A stretch of 64,000 nt of DNA from Bradyrhizobium sp. AZCC 2176 (GCF_036924645.1 NZ_JAZHRX010000001.1:1674001-1738000); one strand, 5' to 3'. Counted from the stretch's first letter, positions 18,376 to 26,692 are shown. Numbers and translations are program-made. The notes: a model not told the origin generated them from the sequence alone.

Positions 18376-18538
18376 AAGGTGGAACCGACCCAGGTGTTAA
18401 CCTTCGTTGACTCCAAACCGGCACCAGACCGGTTGGAGGGGTGGCACGGGGGGCGCCGCGCTGACGGGATTTCATTCCCCTCGATCATTCAACCCCGGCT
18501 CGTTTGCTGGCCGGCGTTTTGAGGAGGAATTGTAGCCC

Positions 18539-18817
18539 ATGCCCGACTCGACAAGCCTGAAAGCGAAAGAAGAAGCCCACTGGGCGAGGACATCGCGGCT
18601 GATGTTCACGCATCTCGCGGTCTGGTTCTTCTTTGGCTTCATCATCCACATGTTCGTGAAGCCGCTCAACGCCATCATCATTCCGATCCTCGGTTTCCCG
18701 CTCGGCTTCTACATGGCCGCGCAGGGGTCGCTCATCGTGTTCGTGGTCATGCTGTTCATGTTCGCAAAACAGCAGGACAAGATTGATCGCGAATACGGCT
18801 TTGCCGAGGAAGATTGA
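18539..18817 (+). CDS. DUF4212 membrane protein, small partner of the ActP-like symporter
   Basis: A 92-residue inner membrane protein with two hydrophobic helices (LAVWFFFGFIIHMFV and SLIVFVVMLFMFA) and a conserved W near the start (EAHWARTSRLM). The ATG at 18539 follows AGGAGGA at 18521-18527. DUF4212 proteins precede ActP-like sodium/solute symporters of the VC_2705 type and are thought to be a small subunit, comparable to YjcH beside E. coli ActP. The next gene starts 13 bases after its stop. Confidence 0.9.
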   Translation: MPDSTSLKAKEEAHWARTSRLMFTHLAVWFFFGFIIHMFVKPLNAIIIPILGFPLGFYMAAQGSLIVFVVMLFMFAKQQDKIDREYGFAEED

Positions 18818-18830
18818 GGGGGAATCGATC

Positions 18831-20810
18831 ATGGCTACACAAGGCGCTGCCAGCACCACGGATTTCATCAAGAACCTGGGGAAGATGTACGGTACGTATA
18901 CCGGCGGCTTCATCGGATTCATCCTCTTCCTCGCGGTTCTCGAGCAAGTCGGCGTTCCGAACAAGATCCTTGGCTATCTGTTCGTGTTCTTCACGCTCGC
19001 GGTTTACGCGATCATCGGGGTGATGACGCGAACGGCGGAAGTCTCCGAGTATTATGTCGCCGGACGGCGTGTCCCGGCTTTCTACAACGGCATGGCGACC
19101 GGTGCCGACTGGATGTCGGCGGCATCTTTCGTCGGCATGGCCGGCACTCTGTTCCTGCTCGGCTATGACGGCCTGGCCTGGGTGCTCGGATGGACCGGCG
19201 GCTTCGTGCTGGTATCGATCCTGATCGGACCATACCTGCGCAAGTTTGGCGCCTACACGGTGCCCGACTTCCTGTCGTTCCGGTACGGTGGCAATTTCGC
19301 TCGTTCTCTAGGCGTGATTGTGCTGGTCGCCTGCTCCTTTACCTATGTGACGGCGCAAATCTACGGCACCGGGATTATCGCCTCACGATTCCTTGGAATG
19401 CAGTTCGAGATCGCGGTGTTTGCAGGCCTTGTCGGCATCCTGCTCTGCGCGATGCTGGGCGGGATGCGGGCGGTGACCTGGACGCAGATCGCACAATACA
19501 TCGTGCTGATCATCGCCTATCTGACCCCGATCGTTATCCTGTCCACCAAGAAGTATGGAATTCCGATCCCCGAACTCACTTACGGACAGGCGATTGCGGA
19601 TATTACCGCGCGCGAGCAACAAATGCTGGCGACGGGTCTGACGACAGCCGCAGCGCTGAAGCCGCACATCCAGCCCTTTATCAACTACAGCCCGCTCAAC
19701 TTCTTTGCGATCATCATGTGCATGATGGTCGGTACTGCATCGTTGCCACATATTCTGATGCGTTACTTCACCACCCCGTCGGTGCGTGAGGCGCGTCAGT
19801 CCGTCGCCTGGTCGCTGCTGTTCATCTTCCTGCTGTATTTCTCCGCGCCGGCCTACGCGGCATTCTCGAAACTGGAGGTGTACACCAACATCATCGGGCG
19901 GGATCTGTCCGCCATTCGCCCCTGGCTGTTCAGCTGGGGTGAACTCGGTCTGATCCAGATCTGCGGCAAGAATGCCGCCAGCATCGACGCCATCGTGGCG
20001 GCGTGCAAGGCGATCGCAGGACATCCCGGCGTCGTGAGACTGCAGGACTTCGTCATCAATACGGACGTGATCGTGCTTTCCACGCCAGAAATCGCGGGAC
20101 TTCCGTATGTGATCTCGGGTCTGGTGGCAGCGGGCGGTCTGGCCGCTGCGCTGTCGACGGCGGACGGGCTGCTGCTCGCCATCGCAAACGCCCTCTCGCA
20201 CGACGTCTATTACAAGATGATCGACCCCAACGCCCCGACGATGCGTCGGCTCACCGTGGCGCGCGCTCTTCTTGTGGTCGTTGCCGTGATCGCAGCCGCG
20301 ACCGCCGCAACCAAACCCGGGGATATCCTGGCCATGGTCGGCTGGGCGTTCTCGCTGGCGATGGCGGGTAACTTCCCGGCGCTCGTGATGGGCGTCTGGT
20401 GGAAGCGGACAACGGCGACGGGGGCGGTCTGCGGTATTATCGCCGGCTTCGGACTGTGCCTGTTCTACCTCGTCACGACCCGGTACTTCCCGGGCGCGGG
20501 CGTGAAGTATTTCGGCATGACGTCGCTGACCAACCCGCTGACTGGGGCGCCGCTGGTCGATATCGCCAAAGCCATGACGTTGCCCAATGCCATGGAAAGC
20601 TTCCCGACCCTCGCCCACCCGATGGCGAACAAGGTTGGTTGGTTCGACCTGACCAACATCGCCTGCGGGTTGTTGGGAACGCCGCTGGGCTTCGCGGTCA
20701 TCTACATCGTCAGCAAGCTCGGCAAGGAGCCATCGGCGGAAATGCAAGCCTATGTCGACGACATCCGGAAGCCGCGAGGCAGGACGGTGCTCGAGGAGAG
20801 GACCATTTAA
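18831..20810 (+). CDS. ActP-like sodium:solute (acetate) symporter
   Basis: A 659-residue member of the SLC5/SSS family, the VC_2705-like branch related to the acetate permease ActP. The ATG at 18831 follows GAGGGGGAA. Typical features are SEYYVAGRRVPAFYNGMATGADWMSAASF near residue 75, GYDGLAWVLGWTGGFVLV, YTVPDFLSFRYGG, and ADGLLLAIANALSHDVYYK. It has about 13 membrane helices and is longer than E. coli ActP (549 aa), mainly through loops at about 250-280 and in the C-terminal half. It likely takes up acetate or another short-chain acid with sodium, under the adjacent CrbS/CrbR-type system. A strong terminator follows. Confidence 0.92.
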   Translation: MATQGAASTTDFIKNLGKMYGTYTGGFIGFILFLAVLEQVGVPNKILGYLFVFFTLAVYAIIGVMTRTAEVSEYYVAGRRVPAFYNGMATGADWMSAASFVGMAGTLFLLGYDGLAWVLGWTGGFVLVSILIGPYLRKFGAYTVPDFLSFRYGGNFARSLGVIVLVACSFTYVTAQIYGTGIIASRFLGMQFEIAVFAGLVGILLCAMLGGMRAVTWTQIAQYIVLIIAYLTPIVILSTKKYGIPIPELTYGQAIADITAREQQMLATGLTTAAALKPHIQPFINYSPLNFFAIIMCMMVGTASLPHILMRYFTTPSVREARQSVAWSLLFIFLLYFSAPAYAAFSKLEVYTNIIGRDLSAIRPWLFSWGELGLIQICGKNAASIDAIVAACKAIAGHPGVVRLQDFVINTDVIVLSTPEIAGLPYVISGLVAAGGLAAALSTADGLLLAIANALSHDVYYKMIDPNAPTMRRLTVARALLVVVAVIAAATAATKPGDILAMVGWAFSLAMAGNFPALVMGVWWKRTTATGAVCGIIAGFGLCLFYLVTTRYFPGAGVKYFGMTSLTNPLTGAPLVDIAKAMTLPNAMESFPTLAHPMANKVGWFDLTNIACGLLGTPLGFAVIYIVSKLGKEPSAEMQAYVDDIRKPRGRTVLEERTI

Positions 20811-20833
20811 GAAGCGACCGATAGATATCGGCA

Positions 20834-20864
20834 AGCGGGGCCCCTCGGGGCCCCGCTTTGTTTT
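20834..20864 (+). terminator. Rho-independent terminator after the ActP-like gene
   Basis: AGCGGGGCCCC, loop TCG, GGGGCCCCGCT, then TTGTTTT. A perfect GC-rich stem followed by a T-rich run. Confidence 0.88.
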
Positions 20865-20983
20865 CGAGGAAGCCATGACATCGCTTGCCGGGAAAGTCGT
20901 TGCTTGCCATTGTTGGGCTCAATCGTGGTGTCGTCACCCATCCCGGTTCGTCGACTACTGAAGCGCTGCGGGAGCACCGGACT

Positions 20984-21304
20984 TTGGATACTGCAACTTC
21001 ATTTGCCGGCTATTGGTATTTCCATCTGCCGAACTTCATCCTGGCGGCGTTGATGTACACGATGCTCGGACGGTTCCTGCTCGGCCTGATGGTCGACGCG
21101 GATTCGCCGAACTATATCTGGCGATTCTTTTGCCGGATCACCGATCCCGCGATCGGCGTCATCTCGATCGTAACCCCGAAGATCACCCCTCCCGCCGTGC
21201 TTTGGCTGTTCGGCTTCGTCTGGCTGTTCTGGCTGCGCGTGGTGTTTCACTACACGTTGCTGGTGTTGAATCTCGCGCCCCGGCTCGGCGGAGCGGCATC
21301 ATGA
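20984..21304 (+). CDS. Small multi-pass membrane protein, hypothetical (106 aa)
   Basis: The start is uncertain. TTG at 20984 is preferred because GGGAG lies upstream; an open frame also reaches 20885. From there the protein reads MDTATSFAGYWYFHLPNF and has two or three membrane helices (FILAALMYTMLGRFLLGLMV; AVLWLFGFVWLFWLRVVFHY). The FLLGLM...IWRFFCRITDPAIGVISIVTP pattern is reminiscent of YggT-family membrane proteins, but I am not certain. It overlaps the next gene by ATGA, so the two are translationally coupled. It lies between the ActP and MHS transporters. Confidence 0.7.
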   Translation: MDTATSFAGYWYFHLPNFILAALMYTMLGRFLLGLMVDADSPNYIWRFFCRITDPAIGVISIVTPKITPPAVLWLFGFVWLFWLRVVFHYTLLVLNLAPRLGGAAS

Positions 21305-21624
21305 ACCGCAATTTCTATTTCATCGGAATTGCGTTTTTCGGAATGATCAACGGCATCTTCAACCAGCTCGCGCTGATTTTCACGTTGCTGTACGTCCAAC
21401 TACTCGCCGGGCCGCTGCTGTTTGGCAGCCTGTCCCTTACGCTGATGTTCGCGTCGCTGATGGTCTCGACCGCGACCGTCATTCTCGGCGGAATTCCGGC
21501 GGCGATTTACGAGCGCGTCACCGGCGCCTCGGAGTCGAACAACGCGTCGCTCTGGATCTGGCTTGCCGGAACGGCGCTTCTGGCGCTGCCAGCCGCCGGC
21601 AATTTTCTTAAAATCGGCCTTTAG
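21301..21624 (+). CDS. Small multi-pass membrane protein, hypothetical (107 aa)
   Basis: The ATG at 21301 overlaps the stop of the preceding gene (ATGA). Three hydrophobic segments are visible: MNRNFYFIGIAFFGMINGIF, LAGPLLFGSLSLTLMFASLM and WIWLAGTALLALPAAGNFL. The loop GGIPAAIYERVTGASESNN is conserved-looking. No family was recognised. It is probably an inner-membrane partner of the coupled upstream protein. Confidence 0.72.
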   Translation: MNRNFYFIGIAFFGMINGIFNQLALIFTLLYVQLLAGPLLFGSLSLTLMFASLMVSTATVILGGIPAAIYERVTGASESNNASLWIWLAGTALLALPAAGNFLKIGL

Positions 21625-21707
21625 CGCATCGGTTCCGGAGGTTGAGGCCGGACGGCCCAGCGGTTACGCTGGGCCTTCATTGGCTGCTGACGACGGAGTA
21701 GCGGATC

Positions 21708-22076
21708 ATGGATGAGATGAGCCGTATTGCCTATGAAACGGTGCTGCGTGCCTGCGGCTTCGCATCGCTTGCCATATTCTGCATCATGATCGGCCTGTCT
21801 TTTCTTCCGCGATCTGCTTTCCAGGCCGGCGGCTTTCTCAGCATGATGATGACGCTCGTGCTCATTTTCAAGGCACGCGAAGCAAGGACCAAGGACCATC
21901 GGCGGACCGAGATGTGGCTCTATCTGCCCAAGGAGAGTCGGCCGCCGCAGGCTTTGGCCCAAAAGATGATTTCAAGCGTCATGCGGGAGACATATTTGTC
22001 GTTCGCGCGCTGGACTGCCATCATCTCGATTGTGATGTGGACCATCGCACTTATTTTCTCGGCCATTGGACTTTAG
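21708..22076 (+). CDS. Membrane protein, hypothetical (122 aa)
   Basis: The ATG at 21708 follows GGAG. Three membrane segments: ACGFASLAIFCIMIGLSFL, FLSMMMTLVLIFKA and WTAIISIVMWTIALIFSAI. A cytoplasmic-looking charged stretch lies between them (REARTKDHRRTEMWLYLPKESRPP). No family was recognised. It follows the two coupled small membrane proteins in the same direction, with an 83-base gap. Confidence 0.7.
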   Translation: MDEMSRIAYETVLRACGFASLAIFCIMIGLSFLPRSAFQAGGFLSMMMTLVLIFKAREARTKDHRRTEMWLYLPKESRPPQALAQKMISSVMRETYLSFARWTAIISIVMWTIALIFSAIGL

Positions 22077-22157
22077 TCAGGGCCGCGCTCCACACGGGCA
22101 GATTCATTCAACAATTGCCGCGGCTTGATCGACGCAAAGCGGTGTTACGCCCCACCG

Positions 22158-22168
22158 AAAGTACTATT
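22158..22168. promoter_or_regulatory. AAAGTACTATT motif upstream of the MHS transporter
   Basis: Identical to the 11-base motif at 18365-18375. It is flanked by CCACC on the left and GGG on the right and lies 97 bases before the transporter start. Confidence 0.4.
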
Positions 22169-22264
22169 GGGCCATTACTCCCAAACATGTAGTGAGGCCT
22201 GCAATTACGCGTCGACTGACGCAACGCACATTTGCGCGATCATAAAAAGGGGAGCGAATCGGAA

Positions 22265-23953
22265 ATGTCCACAATGACTGCCACGTCCGGCAAGGCCGCC
22301 GGGATGACGAAGGACGAACGTTTCGTCATTCTCGCGTCTTCGCTCGGTACCGTCTTCGAATGGTATGACTTCTACCTGTTCGGTTCGCTTGCCAGCATCA
22401 TCGGCGCGCAGTTCTTCGGCGTCATCGATCCCGCAACAAATCAGCCGATGTTCAACCAGGCCACGCGCGACATCTTCGCGCTGCTGGCGTTCGCCGCGGG
22501 CTTTATCGTTCGCCCGTTCGGCGCCATCGTGTTCGGTCGCGTCGGCGACATCGTCGGCCGCAAATACACCTTCCTCGTCACCATCCTGATCATGGGCCTG
22601 TCGACCTTCATCGTCGGCATATTGCCCAACGCGGCGACCATCGGCATTGCGGCACCGATCATCCTGATCGCATTGCGCCTGCTGCAGGGCCTCGCGCTCG
22701 GCGGTGAGTACGGCGGTGCGGCGACGTACGTGGCGGAGCATGCCCCGATGGGCAAGCGCGGCTACTACACCTCGTTCATCCAGACCACGGCGACGCTCGG
22801 CCTGTTCCTGTCGCTGCTGGTGATCCTGTTCACCCGTTCTGCACTCGGCGAAACCGATTTCGCGAAATGGGGCTGGCGCATTCCGTTCCTGGTCTCGGTG
22901 TTGCTGCTCGGCATCTCGGTCTGGATCCGGCTGCGGTTGAATGAATCGCCGGTATTCCAGAAGATGAAGGACGAGGGCAAGGGCTCCAAGGCGCCGCTGA
23001 CCGAAGCCTTCGCCAACTGGAGCAACGCCAAGATCGTCATCCTGGCGCTGATCGGCGGCGTGATGGGCCAGGGCGTGGTCTGGTACACGGGCCAGTTCTA
23101 CGCGCTGTTCTTCATGCAATCGATCCTCAAGGTCGACGGCTATACCGCGAACCTGCTGATCGCCTGGTCGCTATTGTTCGGCACCGGCTTCTTCGTCGTG
23201 TTCGGCGCACTGTCCGACAGGATCGGCCGCAAGCCGATCATTCTGGCGGGCTGCCTGATCGCGGCGCTGACCTTCTTCCCGATCTTCAGGATGATCACCA
23301 CCAACGCCAACCCGGCGCTGGAGAAAGCCATCGAGTCAGTCAAGGTGGAAGTGGTCGCAGACAAGGCAGGCTGCGGCGATCTGTTCAACCCGGTCGGCAC
23401 CCGCGTCTTCACGGCACCCTGTGACACCGCCCGTGCCTACCTCGCGCAGCAGTCGGTCAAGTATTCGACCAGCTACGGTGCGGCAGGCTCCGGCGTGAAG
23501 GTCGTCGTCAACGGCAAGGATGTGCCGTACACGGCAGCGGCGGCTTCCAACCCGCAAGTGCTGGCGGCGGTGCAGGGCGCAGGCTATCCGAAAGCAGGCG
23601 ACGCCCAGATTGTGAAGATGTCGCATCCGTTCGATATCTTCCAACCGCGGATCGCGGCTGTGATCGGGCTGCTGTTCATCCTGGTGGTCTACGTCACCAT
23701 GGTGTACGGGCCGATCGCGGCGATGCTGGTCGAACTGTTCCCAACCAAGATCCGCTACACCTCGATGTCGCTGCCCTATCACATCGGCAACGGCTGGTTC
23801 GGCGGATTGCTGCCGGCGACCTCGTTCGCGATCGTGGCCTCGACCGGCGATATCTACGCGGGTCTCTGGTATCCGATCATCTTCGCTTCGATTACCGCGG
23901 TGGTCGGCTTCTTCTTCCTGCCGGAAACCAAGGACGTCGACATCACGAAGTAA
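22265..23953 (+). CDS. MHS-family MFS transporter with an extra loop domain
   Basis: A 562-residue proton-coupled transporter of the metabolite:H+ symporter family (relatives carry alpha-ketoglutarate, shikimate, proline or organic acids). The ATG at 22265 lies after GGGGAG. Twelve membrane helices are expected; family signatures are GTVFEWYDFYLFGSLASII, FVRPFGAIVFGRVGDIVGRK, and RLLQGLALGGEYGGAATYVAEHAP. Residues about 345-458 form an unusual insertion between helices 9 and 10 (from NANPALEKAIESVKVEVV to GDAQIVKMSHPFD) with two cysteines. Normal family length is about 430. Near an ActP-like system and sharing its upstream motif, it may carry a related organic acid. Confidence 0.9.
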   Translation: MSTMTATSGKAAGMTKDERFVILASSLGTVFEWYDFYLFGSLASIIGAQFFGVIDPATNQPMFNQATRDIFALLAFAAGFIVRPFGAIVFGRVGDIVGRKYTFLVTILIMGLSTFIVGILPNAATIGIAAPIILIALRLLQGLALGGEYGGAATYVAEHAPMGKRGYYTSFIQTTATLGLFLSLLVILFTRSALGETDFAKWGWRIPFLVSVLLLGISVWIRLRLNESPVFQKMKDEGKGSKAPLTEAFANWSNAKIVILALIGGVMGQGVVWYTGQFYALFFMQSILKVDGYTANLLIAWSLLFGTGFFVVFGALSDRIGRKPIILAGCLIAALTFFPIFRMITTNANPALEKAIESVKVEVVADKAGCGDLFNPVGTRVFTAPCDTARAYLAQQSVKYSTSYGAAGSGVKVVVNGKDVPYTAAAASNPQVLAAVQGAGYPKAGDAQIVKMSHPFDIFQPRIAAVIGLLFILVVYVTMVYGPIAAMLVELFPTKIRYTSMSLPYHIGNGWFGGLLPATSFAIVASTGDIYAGLWYPIIFASITAVVGFFFLPETKDVDITK

Positions 23954-23992
23954 ACGACCCCATCCGGCGGCGGCCGGACGGAAACACGAACC

Positions 23993-24026
23993 GGCCGCGG
24001 AGCGATCCGCGGCCAGTTTGCTTTTG
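23993..24026 (+). terminator. Terminator after the MHS transporter
   Basis: GGCCGCGG, loop AGCGAT, CCGCGGCC, then AGTTTGCTTTTG. It sits between the transporter and the convergent yjbQ. Confidence 0.75.
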
Positions 24027-24034
24027 TGGGAGCC

Positions 24035-24508
24035 TCAATTTGTGGCGCCGATGAACTGCAGCACGATCTCGCGCCGGTGCGGCCGCGCGCGGTGCTCGAC
24101 CAGGTAGATCGCCTGCCACGTGCCCAGCGCGGGCGCGCCCTGCAGCACCGGGACGTGCAGCGAGGTCGCGGTCAGCATGGTCTTGATGTGCGCCGGCATG
24201 TCGTCCGGTCCCTCGGTGTCGTGGCGCCAGCCGGCGTTTTCGGGCGCGAGCCGGTTCAGCGCCGTCGTCAAATCGACGAGCACGGTCGGATCGGCATTTT
24301 CCTGGATCGTCAGCGACGCCGAGGTGTGGCGGATGAACAGCGTCACAGCGCCTTCGCGCGCCCGGGCGTCGCGCACGAATTTCGCGACCTCGGCGGTGAG
24401 GTCGGTAAAGCCTGCGCCTGAGGTCTGCACGGTCAGCAGCGAGGACACAATGGTGTTGGCGGCGACGGCGGAGGGCGTGGTGCGGGAAACAGATTTTGGT
24501 GAGGTCAT
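24035..24508 (-). CDS. YjbQ family protein (UPF0047)
   Basis: A 157-residue member of the YjbQ family, known for weak thiamine-phosphate synthase activity. The ATG at 24508 (MTSPKSVSRTTPSAVAAN) is preferred over an upstream frame that runs through a repeat. Signatures: GFTDLTAEVAKFVRDA, GAVTLFIRHTSASLTIQENADP with the conserved HTSA, and a metal-binding region DDMPAHIKTML. The C-terminus GTWQAIYLVEHRARPHRREI matches the family end (Q.I.L.E.R). It stands alone as a single gene. Confidence 0.9.
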   Translation of the reverse strand: MTSPKSVSRTTPSAVAANTIVSSLLTVQTSGAGFTDLTAEVAKFVRDARAREGAVTLFIRHTSASLTIQENADPTVLVDLTTALNRLAPENAGWRHDTEGPDDMPAHIKTMLTATSLHVPVLQGAPALGTWQAIYLVEHRARPHRREIVLQFIGATN

Positions 24509-24523
24509 CTCAGCGATCTTCGT

Positions 24524-24608
24524 AGATGGTGGGCAAAGGCGCACTTCGCGCCGTGCCCACCAGTTTCTTGCTCGATAAAATTGGTGGGCACGCTTCGCTT
24601 TGCCCACC
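24524..24608. repeat. Palindromic repeat (GGTGGGCAAAGGCGC type)
   Basis: Two successive hairpins: GGTGGGCAAAGGCGC with GCGCCGTGCCCACC, and GGTGGGCACGC with GCTTTGCCCACC. A second copy with the same first hairpin lies at 58130-58206. It adjoins the left flank of the IS110-family region. Confidence 0.75.
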
Positions 24609-24863
24609 CTTCTGTAACGGGCCTCGATTAGTCAATCCCTTTTGCGTTGTCCGCTCGCCGGGGTCTCGCTTCTGTACGGGGTCGGCGCAGGGCCGCCACC
24701 TGATGGGGTTGGAAGAGGATAGGTCGACCAATCTACGTTGAGCGTGCTCACGAGGGCAACCTGGTGGGCAACGGCCTGACCTGATCCATCGTCCCGGCGA
24801 AGGGACTTCGCTTCGAGAAGGCCTGGTGTCGTGACCCGCCCGAAAACGGTTGCGTCTCTCCTG
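24609..24863. other. Non-coding stretch downstream of the IS110-family transposase
   Basis: About 255 bases with no convincing gene. It lies 3' of the transposase between its stop and the palindromic repeat at 24524-24608. In IS110/IS1111 elements one such long non-coding end encodes the bridge RNA, so this is the more likely place than the about 70 bases 5' of the gene. The element boundaries could not be fixed by eye. Confidence 0.35.
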
Positions 24864-25892
24864 TCAGGCTGCCGTCGCAGCGGCGTTAAAGGGGGTTCCG
24901 TCGGCGAGCATGCGATGCATGATCACCGCGAGCCGGCGCGCCAGCGCCACCTTGGCTTTGCTCATGCCGGCGCGCTTTTTGATCCGCATGGCCCAGCTCT
25001 TCAATTGCGAACAGCCTTTGACCGGCTTGGTCAGCATGACGTTGGCGGCCTCGTAAAGCGCCGTGCGCACCGAGGCGTCACCGATCTTGCTGATCCGGCC
25101 GGTGTAGTTGGTCTCGCCGGATTGGTGCTTCTTCGGGGTCAACCCGAAATGGGCTCCTGCCTGCTTCGACGATTTGAACCGGGTTGGATCGTCGATGGCG
25201 CTGGCATAGGTCAGCGCCACGATCGGGCCGACCGCCGGGACCGACGTCAGCAGCCGCGCCTGCATGTCAGACCGCACCATCCTGCAGGTCTGTTTCTCGA
25301 AAGCTGCGAACTCGGTCCGCAGCACCGCCCGCACCGCCAGCAGCGCCTTGGCGATCATCTGCAGGTGCGGGTGGCCGTCCACGAGTTCCTCGATCCGTCC
25401 CGCGAACTTCTGCCCGGTCGTCTTGCCAACCTTCAGGCCAAAACCGCGCAGGATCCCGCGCAGGCTGTTCTCCACGTCGAGAAGCTTCGATTGCACCAGC
25501 TTGCGCGCCGTCAGCAGCGATCGGGTCTCTTGCGCACTGATCGATTTGCAGTGGACCGGTCGGAACCAGCCCAGCCGCATCAGTTGCGCAATCCCTCGCG
25601 CGTCGTTGCGATCCGACTTGACCGGCATCGCCTCAAACGCCTTCCGCACGTGCCGCGTCTCCAGCAGCTCAACGGCGAGGCCGGCGGCCTTCATCCCCGC
25701 AAACAGCCATTGCGACAGCGGCCCGGCCTCCAGCCCGATCCGCTCAAACTCAAAGCCAGACGACCGGAACCAGGCGATCAGCGCCTCCGGCTCGCTGGCC
25801 ACCCTGGCCTCGCGCAAAATCTTGCCGCTTGCGTCAACAACACACACGCTCGAGCATTCCAATGACACGTCGATTCCGGCATAGTAGTTCAT
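24864..25892 (-). mobile_element. IS110-family transposase (342 aa)
   Basis: A complete DEDD transposase of the IS110 family. The start is the ATG at 25892 (MNYYAGIDVSLECSSVCVVD) behind GAGGAGAG. The RuvC-like domain residues are D8 (GIDVS), E55 (GLEAGPLS), D94 and D97 (KSDRNDARGIA). The C-terminal transposase_20 domain reads SVPAVGPIVALTYASAIDDP, KQAGAHFGLTPKKHQSGE and IGDASVRTALYEAAN, with the serine (GDAS) that serves as nucleophile in this family. No frameshift is present. The non-coding 3' side is long (about 250 bases) and the 5' side short, as in the IS1111 subgroup, which favours palindromic targets; a palindromic repeat does abut the 5' side. Confidence 0.92.
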
Positions 25893-25965
25893 GGTCGTCT
25901 CTCCTCGATGTTTGGAGCGAGGCTCATCCCTCGACTCCGTCACACCATCAATGTGAGGGACGACC

Positions 25966-26066
25966 GCCCGCCCTCCAAGCAAGCCGCGCGCAGCGCGCCA
26001 TCAAATAGCGCCGTAGCAAGCGCGGCTTGCTTGGAGGGCAGACCCGGGCCCGTTACCCCATCTACA
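25966..26066. repeat. Long palindromic repeat, copy A (truncated at left)
   Basis: It carries CGCCCGCCCTCCAAGC, inner arms AAGCCGCGCG and CGCGGCTTGC, then TTGGAGGGCAGACC and GGGCCCGTTACCCCATCTAC. It matches the reverse complement of 62364-62485 over about 100 bases, but the outer left arm (GTAGATGGGGTAACGGGCC) is missing. In its place is the 5' flank of the IS110-family element, as if the element had inserted into the repeat. Confidence 0.8.
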
Positions 26067-26079
26067 AATTCAATGGCTG

Positions 26080-26619
26080 TCAAATCTTGCCGTTGACGTC
26101 CCGCTGCACCCGGTTGGCCATCTCGATCAGGCGCCGCCAGGCCCGCTCCAGGAACGACATCACGCGGTCCATGTCGCGGTCGCTCGGCAGCGGGATTTCA
26201 ATCTTGCGCTCGCTCTCCGTGACCTTCGGCTCGCCCTTCTTCAGCGAGTCCGATTTCGGCAGCGGCTCCTCGATCTTGCCGGGCACGGTGGGCTCGCGCG
26301 AGGCGAGCTCTGCCTTGAACCTTTCATTCTCGGCCTGCAGCCGGACAATGTCGGCCTGCAGACGGCCGATTTCCGCGTCCATCGCCGCGCGCTCGTCGGG
26401 CACGGCATAGCAGGCCCAGCCTGTACCTGAATTGTTACAGGTCGAGACTGCGCCGGTGCGGGTGTCGAGACGGAGTACGCCATCGCCCGCCGGCGACAGT
26501 GCGTAACGGCCGTTTTCGGTCTCCGGCATCGCGCCCGCCAGCGCGTGACCGCAACCACCGAGGCAACCCGCCAGTATGATGGCGACCGATAATTTCGAGG
26601 ACGATTTCGCTGTGCGCAT
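26080..26619 (-). CDS. Putative lipoprotein with coiled coil (179 aa)
   Basis: The N-terminus has a signal with a lipobox-like LGGC (MRTAKSSSKLSVAIILAGCLGGCGHALA); cysteine 19 or 23 could be lipidated. A short globular part (GRYALSPAGDGVLRLDTRTG, GWACYAVPDERAAMDAEIG) is followed by a leucine-zipper-like coiled coil at about residues 78-110 (IGRLQADIVRLQAENERFKA). A charged C-terminus with FLERAWRRLIEMANRVQRD ends the protein. A ribosome site GGAGCAAGG precedes the ATG at 26619. It is likely a periplasmic or outer-membrane-facing protein of unknown role. It starts next to a decayed gene. Confidence 0.75.
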   Translation of the reverse strand: MRTAKSSSKLSVAIILAGCLGGCGHALAGAMPETENGRYALSPAGDGVLRLDTRTGAVSTCNNSGTGWACYAVPDERAAMDAEIGRLQADIVRLQAENERFKAELASREPTVPGKIEEPLPKSDSLKKGEPKVTESERKIEIPLPSDRDMDRVMSFLERAWRRLIEMANRVQRDVNGKI

Positions 26620-26692
26620 GGCCTTGCTCCCGCCTCAAGGAGTTACCGGTTTCCTCGACCGCCGAGGCGCTTTCAAGGCGCCCCTGGACTGT

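Noticed and set aside
18440..18460. Sigma-54-like TGGCAC with GC spacing upstream of DUF4212
   Set aside because: GG-N10-GC is met, but the -12 element reads GCGC instead of TTGC; too weak in a G-rich stretch.
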